Assembly: GCA_964600645.1 (NCBI GenBank)
Contig: CAZRJL010000006.1
Location: 1 to 26,601 of the forward strand
DNA length: 26,601 nt
Source: UBA12151 sp964600645
GTDB lineage: Bacteria; Patescibacteriota; Minisyncoccia; Moranbacterales; UBA9337
Reading direction: 5' to 3'
The notes beneath the pieces are model-generated. The model worked only from the letters and a program-made list of their open reading frames with translations, searched no databases and was not told the DNA's origin. Every line of letters begins with the position of its first letter. Position 1 is the first letter of the stretch. Both the position numbers and the translations under genes were made by a program. Positions 6,601-15,058 of this stretch are shown in pieces.

Positions 6601-7196
6601 AGATAGTGCAAATTTTTCAAATCTTCCTTTGTCGATCGATACAAACTATGCAATTCCTCCAACATTTTTTCCTTCGTTTCATCATTTTGGCTGGATTTCT
6701 TGATTTCTTTCTGTTTCTTTTTGTTCTCAATTTCCAATTGATCCAAGGCGGAATTTTTTGCTTGTTCGTTTACGTCAGTTACCAAATAAGCAGAAAAATA
6801 TACAACTTTTTCCAATTCTTGATAGGACATTCCCAGAGCTAATCCGATTTTTGACGGAACTCCGCGCAAAAACCAAATATGTGAAACCGGAACTGCCAAT
6901 TTAATGTGTCCCATTCTTTCTCGACGCACAACTGAACGTGTCACCTCTACACCGCATTTATCGCAAACTATTCCCTTATAACGAATTCTTTTGTACTTTC
7001 CGCAATAACATTCCCAGTCCTTATGCGGACCAAAAATTTTTTCACAGAAAAGTCCATCTTTTTCATAACGCTGAGTGCGATAATTGATGGTTTCCGGCTT
7101 AGTAACCTCTCCGTGCGACCAATCCAGGATATCCTCCGGGCTGGCCAATTTTAGGCGCACACTATTGAAATCGCTCACTTTAGTATTTTTTTCCAT
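3618..7196 (-). CDS. rpoC: DNA-directed RNA polymerase subunit beta'
   Basis: This is the largest catalytic subunit of RNA polymerase. At 1192 aa it is near the compact length typical of Gram-positive and CPR β' and lacks the large insertion of E. coli. The N-terminal zinc site is complete (Cys63, Cys65, Cys78, Cys81). The catalytic Mg-binding loop NADFDGDQ is at 503-510. The second zinc cluster (SCKSKKGICRKCYG) lies roughly three quarters along, followed by the QAIGEPGTQLT and MRTFHIGG region of the trigger loop and bridge helix. The start ATG is preceded by AAGGGAT about 10 nt upstream, one of the few Shine-Dalgarno-like sequences in the window. It follows rpoB by 52 nt with no terminator between, so the two are cotranscribed. 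Confidence 0.99.
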   Translation of the reverse strand: MEKNTKVSDFNSVRLKLASPEDILDWSHGEVTKPETINYRTQRYEKDGLFCEKIFGPHKDWECYCGKYKRIRYKGIVCDKCGVEVTRSVVRRERMGHIKLAVPVSHIWFLRGVPSKIGLALGMSYQELEKVVYFSAYLVTDVNEQAKNSALDQLEIENKKKQKEIKKSSQNDETKEKMLEELHSLYRSTKEDLKNLHYLQILSEMEYFNLSSSFAQVFRAGIGAEAVRSALENMNIPQTVEELKKEIDSEKTVDKKKILKRLKLLQGFEKAELKLEWMFPTIIPVIPPDLRPMVALDGGRFATSDLNDLYRRIINRNNRLKKLIALGAPEVITRNEKRMLQEAVDSLFDNSIRRGQASVAASTGQRRPLRSLADSLKGKQGRFRQNLLGKRVDYSGRSVIVVGPQLKLHQVGLPKKMALELFKPFIINKLIEKEYAFNIRTAGRMVEAETEEAYEILDEIIEHHYVLLNRAPTLHRLSIQAFQPVLIEGKAIRVHPMVCAAFNADFDGDQMAVHVPLTRKAREESANMMLSSKNLLKPASGEPIATPSLDIVLGIYYLTHIRSDAKKAVKIFSSIEEAILAYENAAVKINEPVKLLFEGEIIETSVGRILLNDTLPEQLRFVNRELTKKEIKELVSQMLETIGQDETARYIDLIKNLGFKAASKSGISWGMDDLKIPPEKAAIIKEHEDKVSVVKNQFNMGLLTNEERRNKTIEIWNEAKNRITDVVRGSLDKEGPVYAMVYSKARGSESVVVQMTGMKGLMAGATGETIELPVKSSFKEGFNVLEYFMSTHGARKGMADTALRTATAGYLTRRLVDVSQDVIIQEEDCKDKEGIYLYREDSDKIGQSFASRVGGRVVLDAVVDPKTGETIVAKGELVNKMQALEIEKLKIEKVKIRSVVSCKSKKGICRKCYGVDLGRGKLVEIGEAVGVVAAQAIGEPGTQLTMRTFHIGGVAGSDITQGLPRVEEIFEARPPKGEALISEVDGRVKDIINDGGKSVIIQIESSNKKMKEYQVPVSLTLKVEKGEMVGKGTQLVEGNIDLKKLYKILGQEEMHRYIIREIQEIYAAQGEGINDKHIEVIVRQMISRIKVEDSGDTAILAGDIIDKTSFNIANEEARAAGKKIAKGETEVLGITRVALSTESFLSAASFIETARVLIGASVEGKEDKLRGLKENVIIGRLIPAGTGFRKTE

Positions 7197-7248
7197 AAAA
7201 TTTATCCCTTGAAAAAATTTAGATACTTAAAAAGTTATTTTTGAAAAT

Positions 7249-10200
7249 TTATTCATCTTCTTTTTCTCCACTTTCTCTATGACCCCCTAAAAGCTGAACA
7301 TTCAAACAAAGCCCCTTAAGTTCATTTACTAGAACGTGGAAAGAAGCCGGGATATTAGGACTGGTAATTGGTTCACCTTTAATAATAGATTCGTACGCCT
7401 TAGATCTTCCCATTACGTCATCAGACTTGATTGTAAGCATTTCTTGTAAAGTATGCGCCGCGCCATAACCTTCCAACGCCCACACTTCCATTTCTCCAAA
7501 TCTCTGTCCTCCAAATTGAGCTTTTCCTCCCAATGGCTGCTGGGTGATCAATGAGTACGGTCCGATTGAACGCATATGCAATTTATCATCAACCAAATGG
7601 TTCAATTTCATAATATACATAATTCCAACAGTTGAAGGATTGTCATAATACTCTCCTGTTTTTCCATTTACCAAGCGCACTTTTCCATCTTCAGGCAATC
7701 CAGCCTTTTTCAACTCTCCTTTTATATAATCCTCGCTTACTCCATCCAAAGCCGGAGTTGCAATCGTATATCCAAGTTCTTTTGCCGCCCACCCAAGATG
7801 AGTTTCCAAAATCTGACCGATGTTCATACGACTAGCTACTCCCAATGGATTTAAAATAATATCCACGGGATTTCCATCCGGAAGATATGGCATATCTTCT
7901 ACAGGAGCAATACGGGAAATAACACCCTTGTTTCCATGCCGTCCGGCTAATTTGTCTCCAACAGAAATTTTTCGAAGTTGTGCCACGGAAACCTGTATTT
8001 TTTGAATCACTCCGGTTGAAAGCTTATCTCCCTGCTCGCGAGAAAATATTTTAATATCCACAACTTTGCCATGCTCGCCATGAGGAAGATAGAGTGAAGA
8101 ATCTTTAACATCTCTGGATTTTTCTCCAAAAATCGCCCTGAGCAATCTTTCTTCGGCGGTAAGATCCCCCTCACCTTTTGGAGTGATTTTTCCAACCATA
8201 ATATCTCCGGAAGAAACTTCCGCTCCGATGCGAATTATTCCTGTTTCATCTAAATTTTTAAGACGCTCCTCTCCGATATTTGGAATATCGCGAGTTACCA
8301 CTTCCGGTCCAAGTTTTGTGTCGCGAACTTCAACGGAAAAATCTTCAATATGGATTGAGCTATATCTGTCAGCTTGAAGCACTCTTTCGGAAACGATAAT
8401 CGCATCTTCAAAGTTATAACCCTCCCAAGGAATAAAAGCCACCATTACGTTCTGCCCCAAAGCCAATTCTCCGTGATCAGTAGAAGCTCCATCCGCCAAA
8501 AGTTGCCCTTTATGAATATCATCCCCTTTCTTCACGCGCGGAATTTGATTCATGCTCGTAAACGCATTGGATTTGATGAAACTTTGCAAAATATATTCAC
8601 GATTAAAGCTGGATTTCTTTGACCCGACCGGCGCTTTTTCCTTCACGATAATATGGCGAGCGTCAACTTCAATAACCGTTCCGTCACCATAGGAAATAAC
8701 CACCTGTCCGGAATCGGCAGCCGCTTTATCTTCAATACCCGTTCCCACAACCGGCGTCTCCGGAACAACGCAAGAAACAGCCTGACGTTGCATATTTGAT
8801 CCCATAAGAGCACGGTTAGCATCATCATGTTCCAAGAAAGGAATCATCGAGGTTGCCACAGAAATACATTGCTTGGCGGAAACATCAATATAATCCAATT
8901 TATCCACTTCAATCATTTCCGGATGCCCTTTCACTCTGGCTTCCACCATACTTTCTATAATATTTCCATCTTTATCTATTTCAATTCCGGCATGCGCAAC
9001 AATTTTTCGATCTTCAACAGTCGCATCTATATATTCTATTTTCTCGGTAATAAAAGGAGTCACTTTGACCTTATCTTTTTTAGATTTAGCAATTTTTCCC
9101 GCTAACACTTCATCAATTTTTTCTCCCTTCTTAGCAACACCGGAAATATTTTCTCCCAAAATTTTATTTACCAGCATTTCAACTTTACTTTCAACCTCAT
9201 GCTCTATTTTTCGATAGGGAGTTTCCAAGAATCCGAATTTATTTATTCTGGCATAAGTCGCCATATGTCCGACCAACCCAATATTCGGACCTTCCGGAGT
9301 TTGCACCGGACAAATTCTTCCATAATGAGAATGATGCACATCACGCACCTCAAATCCGGCTCTTTCACGAGTAAGTCCTCCGGGACCCATTGCACTAAGT
9401 CTTCTTTTGTGCTCCAATTCAGCCAAAGGATTTACTTGATCCATAAACTGCGACAATTGCGAACTGGAAAAAAATTCCTTAATTGCGGCGGCAATCGGTC
9501 TGGAATTCACCAATTGTCCCGGAACAACCGTGACAACATCGCAAGTACTCATTCGATCTTTGATATTTCGAATCATTCTTGCCATTCCCACACGAAGTTT
9601 GTTTTGCACCAATTCTCCGACGCCACGCACTCTTCGATTTCCCAAGTGGTCAATATCATCAGCTTGCGCCAAAGGATCGTTATTAAGTTTCATCACTTCC
9701 TTGATAATCAAAATCAAATCCTCAACATTAAGCACGCGATTCGCTTCATCGTTTTTTCTATCCACGCGCAAACGCTGATTCAAACGATAACGTCCGACGC
9801 TTCCAAAATCATATCTTTCAAAATTGAAAAACATTGAATCAATCATCTGTTTAGCATTTTCTTCGGTAGCAAAATCACCCGGACGAATTCTTTTATATAC
9901 TTCTTTATATCCCTCACCCTGATTTTTTGAAATATCTTTACTAATAGTTTCTTCAATATACTTTATATCTCCATTATCGGTATCGGCAAAAATCTTGCGC
10001 AATTTTTCATCGCTTCCATACCCAAAAGCCCGGAGCAATGCCGTTATTGGAACTTTTCTTTTGCGATCTATTTTAACCGAAATAACTCCGTCAAAATCCG
10101 TATCAATTTCAAGCCATGCTCCGCGATTAGGAATAATTTTGGCTCCGAAAAGTTTTCTTCCTTTTTGATAATTCATTGTGAAAAAAACTCCCGGACTACG

Positions 10201-10644
10201 AATAAGCTGGCTCACAACCACTCTTTCCACTCCATTTACCACGAATGTTCCGCGATCCGTCATTATCGGAAAATCTCCAAGATATATTTCTTGCTCCCTG
10301 ATTTCTCCGGTTCTTTTGATCAGCAAAGATGCCTTGGCTCGAAGTGGCGCTTCGAAAGAAATATTTTTGTTTTTTGCCGTAATTTCATCGTACTTCGGCT
10401 CATCAAGATAATAGTCGGAAATGGATATTTCCAGATCCTTTCCCGCAAAATCAGTAATCGGATTTATTTCGTCCAATAATTCTTGGAATCCTTTTTCCAG
10501 AAACCACCGATAAGAATCGGTTTGCGCTTCAATCAAATTAGGCAACGAAACCATTGGGACTTTTTTGGGAGATTTTCTCTTAGAAAGAGAGGATGCACTA
10601 CTAAACTCCCCTTTAACTCTCAGGGTTTTTTCACTTTTAAGCAT
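7249..10644 (-). CDS. rpoB: DNA-directed RNA polymerase subunit beta
   Basis: This is the second large subunit of RNA polymerase, 1131 aa from the chosen ATG. It contains the rifampicin-pocket region (about 390-425, SSQLSQFMDQ then HKRRLSAMGPGG) with Asp402, His412 and Ser417 in the usual drug-sensitive identities. GPNIGLVGH, the GRHGNKG active-site region and the C-terminal GGKAQFGGQRFGEMEVWALE clamp segment are also present. The reading frame is open upstream to a TTG at 10693-10695, which would add 17 residues. I prefer the ATG because family N-termini begin close to here. The gene is not next to rplJ/rplL as in many bacteria; upstream lies the J-like membrane protein gene. It has its own promoter and a hairpin-containing leader of about 175 nt. 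Confidence 0.98.
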   Translation of the reverse strand: MLKSEKTLRVKGEFSSASSLSKRKSPKKVPMVSLPNLIEAQTDSYRWFLEKGFQELLDEINPITDFAGKDLEISISDYYLDEPKYDEITAKNKNISFEAPLRAKASLLIKRTGEIREQEIYLGDFPIMTDRGTFVVNGVERVVVSQLIRSPGVFFTMNYQKGRKLFGAKIIPNRGAWLEIDTDFDGVISVKIDRKRKVPITALLRAFGYGSDEKLRKIFADTDNGDIKYIEETISKDISKNQGEGYKEVYKRIRPGDFATEENAKQMIDSMFFNFERYDFGSVGRYRLNQRLRVDRKNDEANRVLNVEDLILIIKEVMKLNNDPLAQADDIDHLGNRRVRGVGELVQNKLRVGMARMIRNIKDRMSTCDVVTVVPGQLVNSRPIAAAIKEFFSSSQLSQFMDQVNPLAELEHKRRLSAMGPGGLTRERAGFEVRDVHHSHYGRICPVQTPEGPNIGLVGHMATYARINKFGFLETPYRKIEHEVESKVEMLVNKILGENISGVAKKGEKIDEVLAGKIAKSKKDKVKVTPFITEKIEYIDATVEDRKIVAHAGIEIDKDGNIIESMVEARVKGHPEMIEVDKLDYIDVSAKQCISVATSMIPFLEHDDANRALMGSNMQRQAVSCVVPETPVVGTGIEDKAAADSGQVVISYGDGTVIEVDARHIIVKEKAPVGSKKSSFNREYILQSFIKSNAFTSMNQIPRVKKGDDIHKGQLLADGASTDHGELALGQNVMVAFIPWEGYNFEDAIIVSERVLQADRYSSIHIEDFSVEVRDTKLGPEVVTRDIPNIGEERLKNLDETGIIRIGAEVSSGDIMVGKITPKGEGDLTAEERLLRAIFGEKSRDVKDSSLYLPHGEHGKVVDIKIFSREQGDKLSTGVIQKIQVSVAQLRKISVGDKLAGRHGNKGVISRIAPVEDMPYLPDGNPVDIILNPLGVASRMNIGQILETHLGWAAKELGYTIATPALDGVSEDYIKGELKKAGLPEDGKVRLVNGKTGEYYDNPSTVGIMYIMKLNHLVDDKLHMRSIGPYSLITQQPLGGKAQFGGQRFGEMEVWALEGYGAAHTLQEMLTIKSDDVMGRSKAYESIIKGEPITSPNIPASFHVLVNELKGLCLNVQLLGGHRESGEKEDE

Positions 10645-10784
10645 AAAAACAACTCTCACAATACCCCTTGCTTCGCGGATTTTTCTTAGAGACAAGGGTT
10701 AGTTAATGAGATCTATTAGGGTTGTATTTAATTATATTTGATTGATGCGCAACATTTAGCTTCAAAGATTGGCAACGTATTTTC

Positions 10785-10807
10785 TGGCAAATTGCAATAA
10801 TTCGCCA
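10785..10807 (-). promoter_or_regulatory. Hairpin in the rpoBC leader
   Basis: On the minus strand TGGCGAATT pairs with AATTTGCCA (9 bp, one G·U) around the loop ATTGC, just after the predicted transcription start. There is no T-tract behind it, so it is not a simple terminator. It may stabilise or control the rpoBC mRNA. Confidence 0.4.
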
Positions 10808-10826
10808 CTTTTTTCAAGTAATTAGC

Positions 10827-10854
10827 AGTCTACCACGCTCATTTTTTTTGTCAA
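10827..10854 (-). promoter_or_regulatory. Promoter of rpoBC
   Basis: On the minus strand: a perfect TTGACA (10849-10854), a 16-nt spacer, then TGG-TAGACT, an extended -10 (10827-10832). It begins about 15 nt beyond the stop codon of the J-like gene, so rpoBC has its own start even if some transcripts read in from upstream. Confidence 0.7.
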
Positions 10855-10869
10855 GCCCGCAAACAGAAT

Positions 10870-12726
10870 CTATTCGAGAGTCGGCTTGATTATCCTGAGA
10901 TTTACCCATTTTCCCTGAGAAGGAATTCTTCCTCGCAAAAAATCCGGATAAAAAATCATTTCTATCTTTTTTATCTTAGTATCTTCATCAATAATCTCTT
11001 TCAAATGACTAGTGCTTTTTCCTAAAATTTCCATTTTTAACTTTTCTTCATCTATTTTTGCTTGAAAAAGAGATTTAACATGAACACGAGCAATAAGACT
11101 ATTTTTTTCAAAATCCACATCAATATTTCCGTACTCGATTTTATTTTGAGCAATAATCATTTCTGAATCAATTTTCTTTAGAAAATATTCCGCAACCAAT
11201 TCATCAATTTTTTTCTGTGAAACCACGACCGCCTTGGCTTTCAAATCAATTTGATAATTAAAACTGTCTGCCACCATCCCTTCTCCCGGCGAAGCCACAG
11301 AACTGACAATATCTTCCTTTATTGAAGCATCCAGTATAATTTCCCCTTCTTCTAATTTTCCTTTTATTTTTTCCATGAGTTGACCACGAGCGCTTTCTTC
11401 CGTTTTTTGTTTCGCCGATCTTACATCCTCTTCGGAAACTGACTTCAATTTATCTCCGTTACCGCCTCCGCCAACCATTTTAACCGTTGAATGAGCGTAT
11501 ATTTTTTCATACTTCGGCCCACCTTTAAATCCAATGATAGAAAATTTATTTTTTTCTATATTATATTCTTCGCCCGATTGATCCGCGACCACTTCTGCTT
11601 CTACTTTTCCCGGTTCAATCTTTCCTTCAATTTCGGAAATTCCCGGCACAACAACATTCTCAACCAAACGAAAAAGTTTTCCATCTTCCGCAAGCAACCT
11701 TGTTGTCGCCACTAATTGCTGAGAAGCAGCGCTGTATTCATTATATATGACAACCGTTCCATGCGCTTTTTGATCTGAAACATCTTTCTGTCCGGTTGCG
11801 TCGAAAGAAAAAACAGCGGAAGAATTCACCTCTACAACCCGACTGGAAACAATTAATTTTTGTCCATCCAGACCAAAACTACCATCAGAAATTCCGTTTA
11901 TTTCAAGATCATCCTCCTTGATTTTTGTTTGTGGATAAACTTCAATGTCAACCTTTGGCAAAAATAAATAAGTGGCAACCGCCAAAATGGAAAAAACACA
12001 AATAATTCCAAGAAAAGAAAAGAACTTCTTGGCTTTTCCGGAAACTTTTTTATTATAATTATCCGAATTTTGATTGTCGTAATTAATGTTGTTTATTTTT
12101 GGCGCATTTTCCGAAACTTTATCTTTTTTTATACTGGATTTTCCAAATAACTTCTCCAGTTCTCTTTCTCTTTTTAAATCCAACTTCTCAGTGTTATCCC
12201 TCATTGAATTATCTTTTTTAACCTTAAATTCAGCCGCAAGACTATATTCCGCCATCTCGGGAAAAATGTCAGTTTTTTTTACACCAACCTGTTCGGTTTT
12301 TTCCGATTTTAGATTGTTTGTTTTTTTCTTTGAAGATATGTCGAAAAATTCACCACTCCCCAATCTCTTTAGCTTTTCCTTTTTTTCCATATTTTCCAAT
12401 AATTCATCCCTGACACCAGTATCATTTATTTTTGGTTGAAAATCTTCTCTGATAATATTATCATCTTCAATACCCTCCATCGACGACTGCACTAAAATTC
12501 CCGCTTTTTCAACTAAGGCTTGTCCGTGAGGATCTTGCGTTACAATCATTATTTGTTTCTTATTCTTTGTCGCCTCCTTTTCAAGCAATTTCAAATTAAC
12601 TATGCTTTGTAAAATCAAAGAGCGCTGTGGAATGACCAAAATGTTTTCCTTAACGGAAGATTTTCTTAGACGATCAATGATAGACGTTACTTCTTCATCG
12701 ATATCAATATAGAATGTCTTGTGCAT
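10870..12726 (-). CDS. Bitopic membrane protein, CPR 'baseplate J-like' type
   Basis: The protein has 618 aa and unknown function. Residues 1-95 form a soluble N-terminal domain (IDIDEEVTSIIDRL, then LVIPQRS-like and IMIVTQDPHGQALVEKAGI segments) with alternating strand/helix pattern. Residues 100-230 are charged, low complexity and probably disordered. One transmembrane helix lies at about 235-256 (FFSFLGIICVFSILAVATYL), followed by a long β-rich extracytoplasmic region (260-618). Proteins of this layout are widely labelled baseplate J-like in CPR genomes because of a weak match in the last part; nothing here indicates a phage. It is 23 nt behind the FtsA-like gene, so the two are surely cotranscribed, and the cytoplasmic domain may contact that ATPase. 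No Shine-Dalgarno is seen. Confidence 0.75.
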   Translation of the reverse strand: MHKTFYIDIDEEVTSIIDRLRKSSVKENILVIPQRSLILQSIVNLKLLEKEATKNKKQIMIVTQDPHGQALVEKAGILVQSSMEGIEDDNIIREDFQPKINDTGVRDELLENMEKKEKLKRLGSGEFFDISSKKKTNNLKSEKTEQVGVKKTDIFPEMAEYSLAAEFKVKKDNSMRDNTEKLDLKRERELEKLFGKSSIKKDKVSENAPKINNINYDNQNSDNYNKKVSGKAKKFFSFLGIICVFSILAVATYLFLPKVDIEVYPQTKIKEDDLEINGISDGSFGLDGQKLIVSSRVVEVNSSAVFSFDATGQKDVSDQKAHGTVVIYNEYSAASQQLVATTRLLAEDGKLFRLVENVVVPGISEIEGKIEPGKVEAEVVADQSGEEYNIEKNKFSIIGFKGGPKYEKIYAHSTVKMVGGGGNGDKLKSVSEEDVRSAKQKTEESARGQLMEKIKGKLEEGEIILDASIKEDIVSSVASPGEGMVADSFNYQIDLKAKAVVVSQKKIDELVAEYFLKKIDSEMIIAQNKIEYGNIDVDFEKNSLIARVHVKSLFQAKIDEEKLKMEILGKSTSHLKEIIDEDTKIKKIEMIFYPDFLRGRIPSQGKWVNLRIIKPTLE

Positions 12727-12749
12727 ATATTATTTTACTTTTTACAAAA

Positions 12750-14015
12750 TTATCTATCAACATTATTCATAGCCCTCTTGAGAATTCCCGCCATCACCCG
12801 CTCTTCATTTACAAAATCCAAAACCAAAGTCGCTAATCCCATCGGGGTAACATCCTGCGGACTGAAAAGCTCTTGCGTGCTGTCTATTATATCCACCACG
12901 TCTCTGGGTTGCAAAAAACTAACTTCGGGAGTCTTACTGAAGGATAATTTTTTTGTCCATCCGGATGATGCCAGTGCTTTTTTAATTCCGGGAAGCGCAC
13001 TTCCTCCTCCACAAAGAAGGATTTTTGACGGCAAAAGATCCGTTTCAGCGAATTCTTCCAATGACAACTCTACTCCGCTAAGCCAAACATTACAATCATT
13101 TTGCAATATTTCTTCAATTTTTGCTGTTGTACTTTTATCCAGTTTTCTTTCGGAATACTTTATTTTCAAATCCTCAGCCTCTTCAAAACCAATCCCAGCT
13201 TCTCTCGCTAATCGCTTAGTAAAAGATCGACCCCCCAAAGCGAACATTTTCGTTCCCTCCAACCCTCCATTGCGCACCACAGCGATATCCGTCGTTCCGC
13301 CTCCGATATCAACAAAGATTGCTCCGAAATCAAACTCTCCCTCATAACCAACACTACGCGCCACGGCATATGGCTCAGCAACAATACTGATTAAAGCAAT
13401 CCCCAGCTCATCGGCAATAGTTTCAACCGCACCCAAATGAATCATTGGAGCATAAGCATTAAATACGCTAATAGAAACATCGCGCCCTTGAAAACCAAGA
13501 GGGTTAGTTATCTGATAACCATCAATACTCACATTGGAAATCGCCGCATTAATCAATTTCACATCAATTCCTTCTTGGTTGGTCTCCCACGCTAATTGTT
13601 TGCGAATTCTTTCATAGGCCTTTTGCTGAACTTTCTCGATAATATTTTTGAGTTCAGGTAAATCTATTTTTATCTCCGGTCTAACGCGCTCATAATGAAC
13701 AGTTGTCGTTATTCCCTTAACTAATTCTCCGGCAATACCAACTACCGCATTTTTGATTTTTTTTACTCCTGATTTTTCCTTGGCAATTTCAATTGCTTGC
13801 TTAGCAGAAACAATAACACCGGAAATGTCGGAAATTGCTCCGCTTTGCATATTCCCCATTTTTTGACGTGCTCTACCTACGCCAATCACAACACCCTTTT
13901 TACCATCTTTATCAATCTTAAAAACAAGTGCCTTAACCACCTCTGTTCCAATATCCAGCGCTAAAACATAATCCAATTTTCCACTTTTTCCAAATATTTT
14001 TGAAAAGATTCCCAT
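12750..14015 (-). CDS. FtsA/PilM-type actin-like ATPase
   Basis: This 421-aa protein has the actin-fold ATPase signature. Phosphate loop 1 is ALDIGTEVVK (19-28), phosphate loop 2 is VDIGGGTTD (235-243) and the adenosine motif is CGGGSALPG (335-343). Residues 80-170 occupy the place of the SHS2/1C subdomain that marks FtsA and PilM. FtsA tethers FtsZ to the membrane; PilM is the cytoplasmic scaffold of type IV pili. I see no clear C-terminal amphipathic membrane helix as in classical FtsA. The N-terminus (MGIFSKIFGK) could form one instead. It sits between a PfkB kinase and a bitopic membrane protein, away from ftsZ, so a scaffold role for the envelope proteins of this cluster is as plausible as division. 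Confidence 0.82.
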   Translation of the reverse strand: MGIFSKIFGKSGKLDYVLALDIGTEVVKALVFKIDKDGKKGVVIGVGRARQKMGNMQSGAISDISGVIVSAKQAIEIAKEKSGVKKIKNAVVGIAGELVKGITTTVHYERVRPEIKIDLPELKNIIEKVQQKAYERIRKQLAWETNQEGIDVKLINAAISNVSIDGYQITNPLGFQGRDVSISVFNAYAPMIHLGAVETIADELGIALISIVAEPYAVARSVGYEGEFDFGAIFVDIGGGTTDIAVVRNGGLEGTKMFALGGRSFTKRLAREAGIGFEEAEDLKIKYSERKLDKSTTAKIEEILQNDCNVWLSGVELSLEEFAETDLLPSKILLCGGGSALPGIKKALASSGWTKKLSFSKTPEVSFLQPRDVVDIIDSTQELFSPQDVTPMGLATLVLDFVNEERVMAGILKRAMNNVDR

Positions 14016-14022
14016 ATCTTTT

Positions 14023-15039
14023 TTAAAATTTTTTAATTTCCATATTCTCTATTTTCATTTCAATTTCATTTGTTTTTAAAAGTCCGCCTTTTGCTCCGTA
14101 AAATTTTGCAACACTGCTTCCATTTGCCGCTCCCCAGCAAAGACACTCCTGAATATTCTTTTCTCGCAAATACGCCGCCAAAAATCCACTCGTAAATGCG
14201 TCACCGGCTCCGAGAGTATCAACAGCATCTACCCTAATTCCCGGACAAAAGTAGCTGTTTTCACCATCAGATCCCCACGCTCCACGACTTCCATCCGTAA
14301 TAGCAACAGCACGGCATCCCAAACTCAAAAATTCTTCCATTAAAAATTTTTCATCATTCAAATTAATGCTGCCACCTTTCCAATATCCGGATTCGGAAAT
14401 TATTTCGATTGCTTCATCTTTGTTTAAAATTAAAATTTGAGAATTTTTTATCGCTTCTAAAACTTTTTTCGCGTCATCGCGAATATTTCTCTGTCCCGGA
14501 TTTAAGGCTATCTTTATATTTTTCTTTCTTGCCATCTCAATTATTATATCCAGATGAGATCGCCAATCACCATTTAGCGCGCTTATAAAAATCCATTCTG
14601 TCGAAGGAATTTTTTCCGGAGAAATTTCCAACTTTTCATTTGAATCACGATTCCAAAAAATAATATGATCCCTGGTTTTGGTATCAATAATGATTGACGA
14701 CAAGTCTGTTCGACATTTTTTGTCAATTTGCAAAAATTCAACATCCACATCTTCTTTTTTTAATTCATCTAATACCCATTTTCCGGCCAAATCTCCGCCA
14801 ATTTTAGTAAGTACTCCAACACCGATTCCCAGCCGCGCCAACCCTTGAGCCACATTGGCGGCGCAACCTCCCGGTGCTTCATAAATCTGATCGATTTTAT
14901 ATTTAGCCCCCAATTCGAAATAAAACTTTTTTTGCGACAACAAATCATTTGGCGTATTCACAACAACGCCGTCGCCAGTAGGAAAAAAGATATCTTTACA
15001 AGAAGAACCGACGCAAATTATCCGATTTTTTTTATTCAT
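14023..15039 (-). CDS. PfkB-family carbohydrate/nucleoside kinase
   Basis: This is a predicted cytoplasmic kinase of the ribokinase/PfkB family, 338 aa, transferring phosphate from ATP to a sugar or nucleoside hydroxyl. Visible signatures are the substrate-side glycine pair GGCAAN (57-62) and the C-terminal DTLGAGDAF (274-282), holding the catalytic Asp280 and the anion hole. LNKDEA near 205 matches the usual ATP-domain segment. The substrate cannot be assigned: ribose, fructose, adenosine and ADP-heptose-type substrates all occur in this family. It lies 19 nt after the pilin gene and 7 nt before the FtsA-like gene, so it is embedded in the secretion-like gene run. This is unusual company for a metabolic kinase. 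Confidence 0.9.
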   Translation of the reverse strand: MNKKNRIICVGSSCKDIFFPTGDGVVVNTPNDLLSQKKFYFELGAKYKIDQIYEAPGGCAANVAQGLARLGIGVGVLTKIGGDLAGKWVLDELKKEDVDVEFLQIDKKCRTDLSSIIIDTKTRDHIIFWNRDSNEKLEISPEKIPSTEWIFISALNGDWRSHLDIIIEMARKKNIKIALNPGQRNIRDDAKKVLEAIKNSQILILNKDEAIEIISESGYWKGGSINLNDEKFLMEEFLSLGCRAVAITDGSRGAWGSDGENSYFCPGIRVDAVDTLGAGDAFTSGFLAAYLREKNIQECLCWGAANGSSVAKFYGAKGGLLKTNEIEMKIENMEIKKF

Positions 15040-15058
15040 TATTATTATCGAAAATTAC

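Noticed and set aside
9199..9837. A 212-codon open frame on the plus strand inside rpoB
   Set aside because: It is antisense to conserved β sequence and shows the Ser/His/Ile-rich make-up of a shadow frame.
10645..10695. TTG start adding 17 residues to RpoB
   Set aside because: The extra residues do not look like the family N-terminus and an ATG follows at 10644. A good Shine-Dalgarno is lacking for both, so this remains a preference, not proof.
10841..10870. T-run after the J-like gene as its terminator
   Set aside because: There is no stem before it, and it forms part of the spacer of the rpoBC promoter.
12721..13347. A 208-codon open frame opposite the FtsA-like gene
   Set aside because: It overlaps the actin-fold gene completely and its composition is that of a complementary strand.
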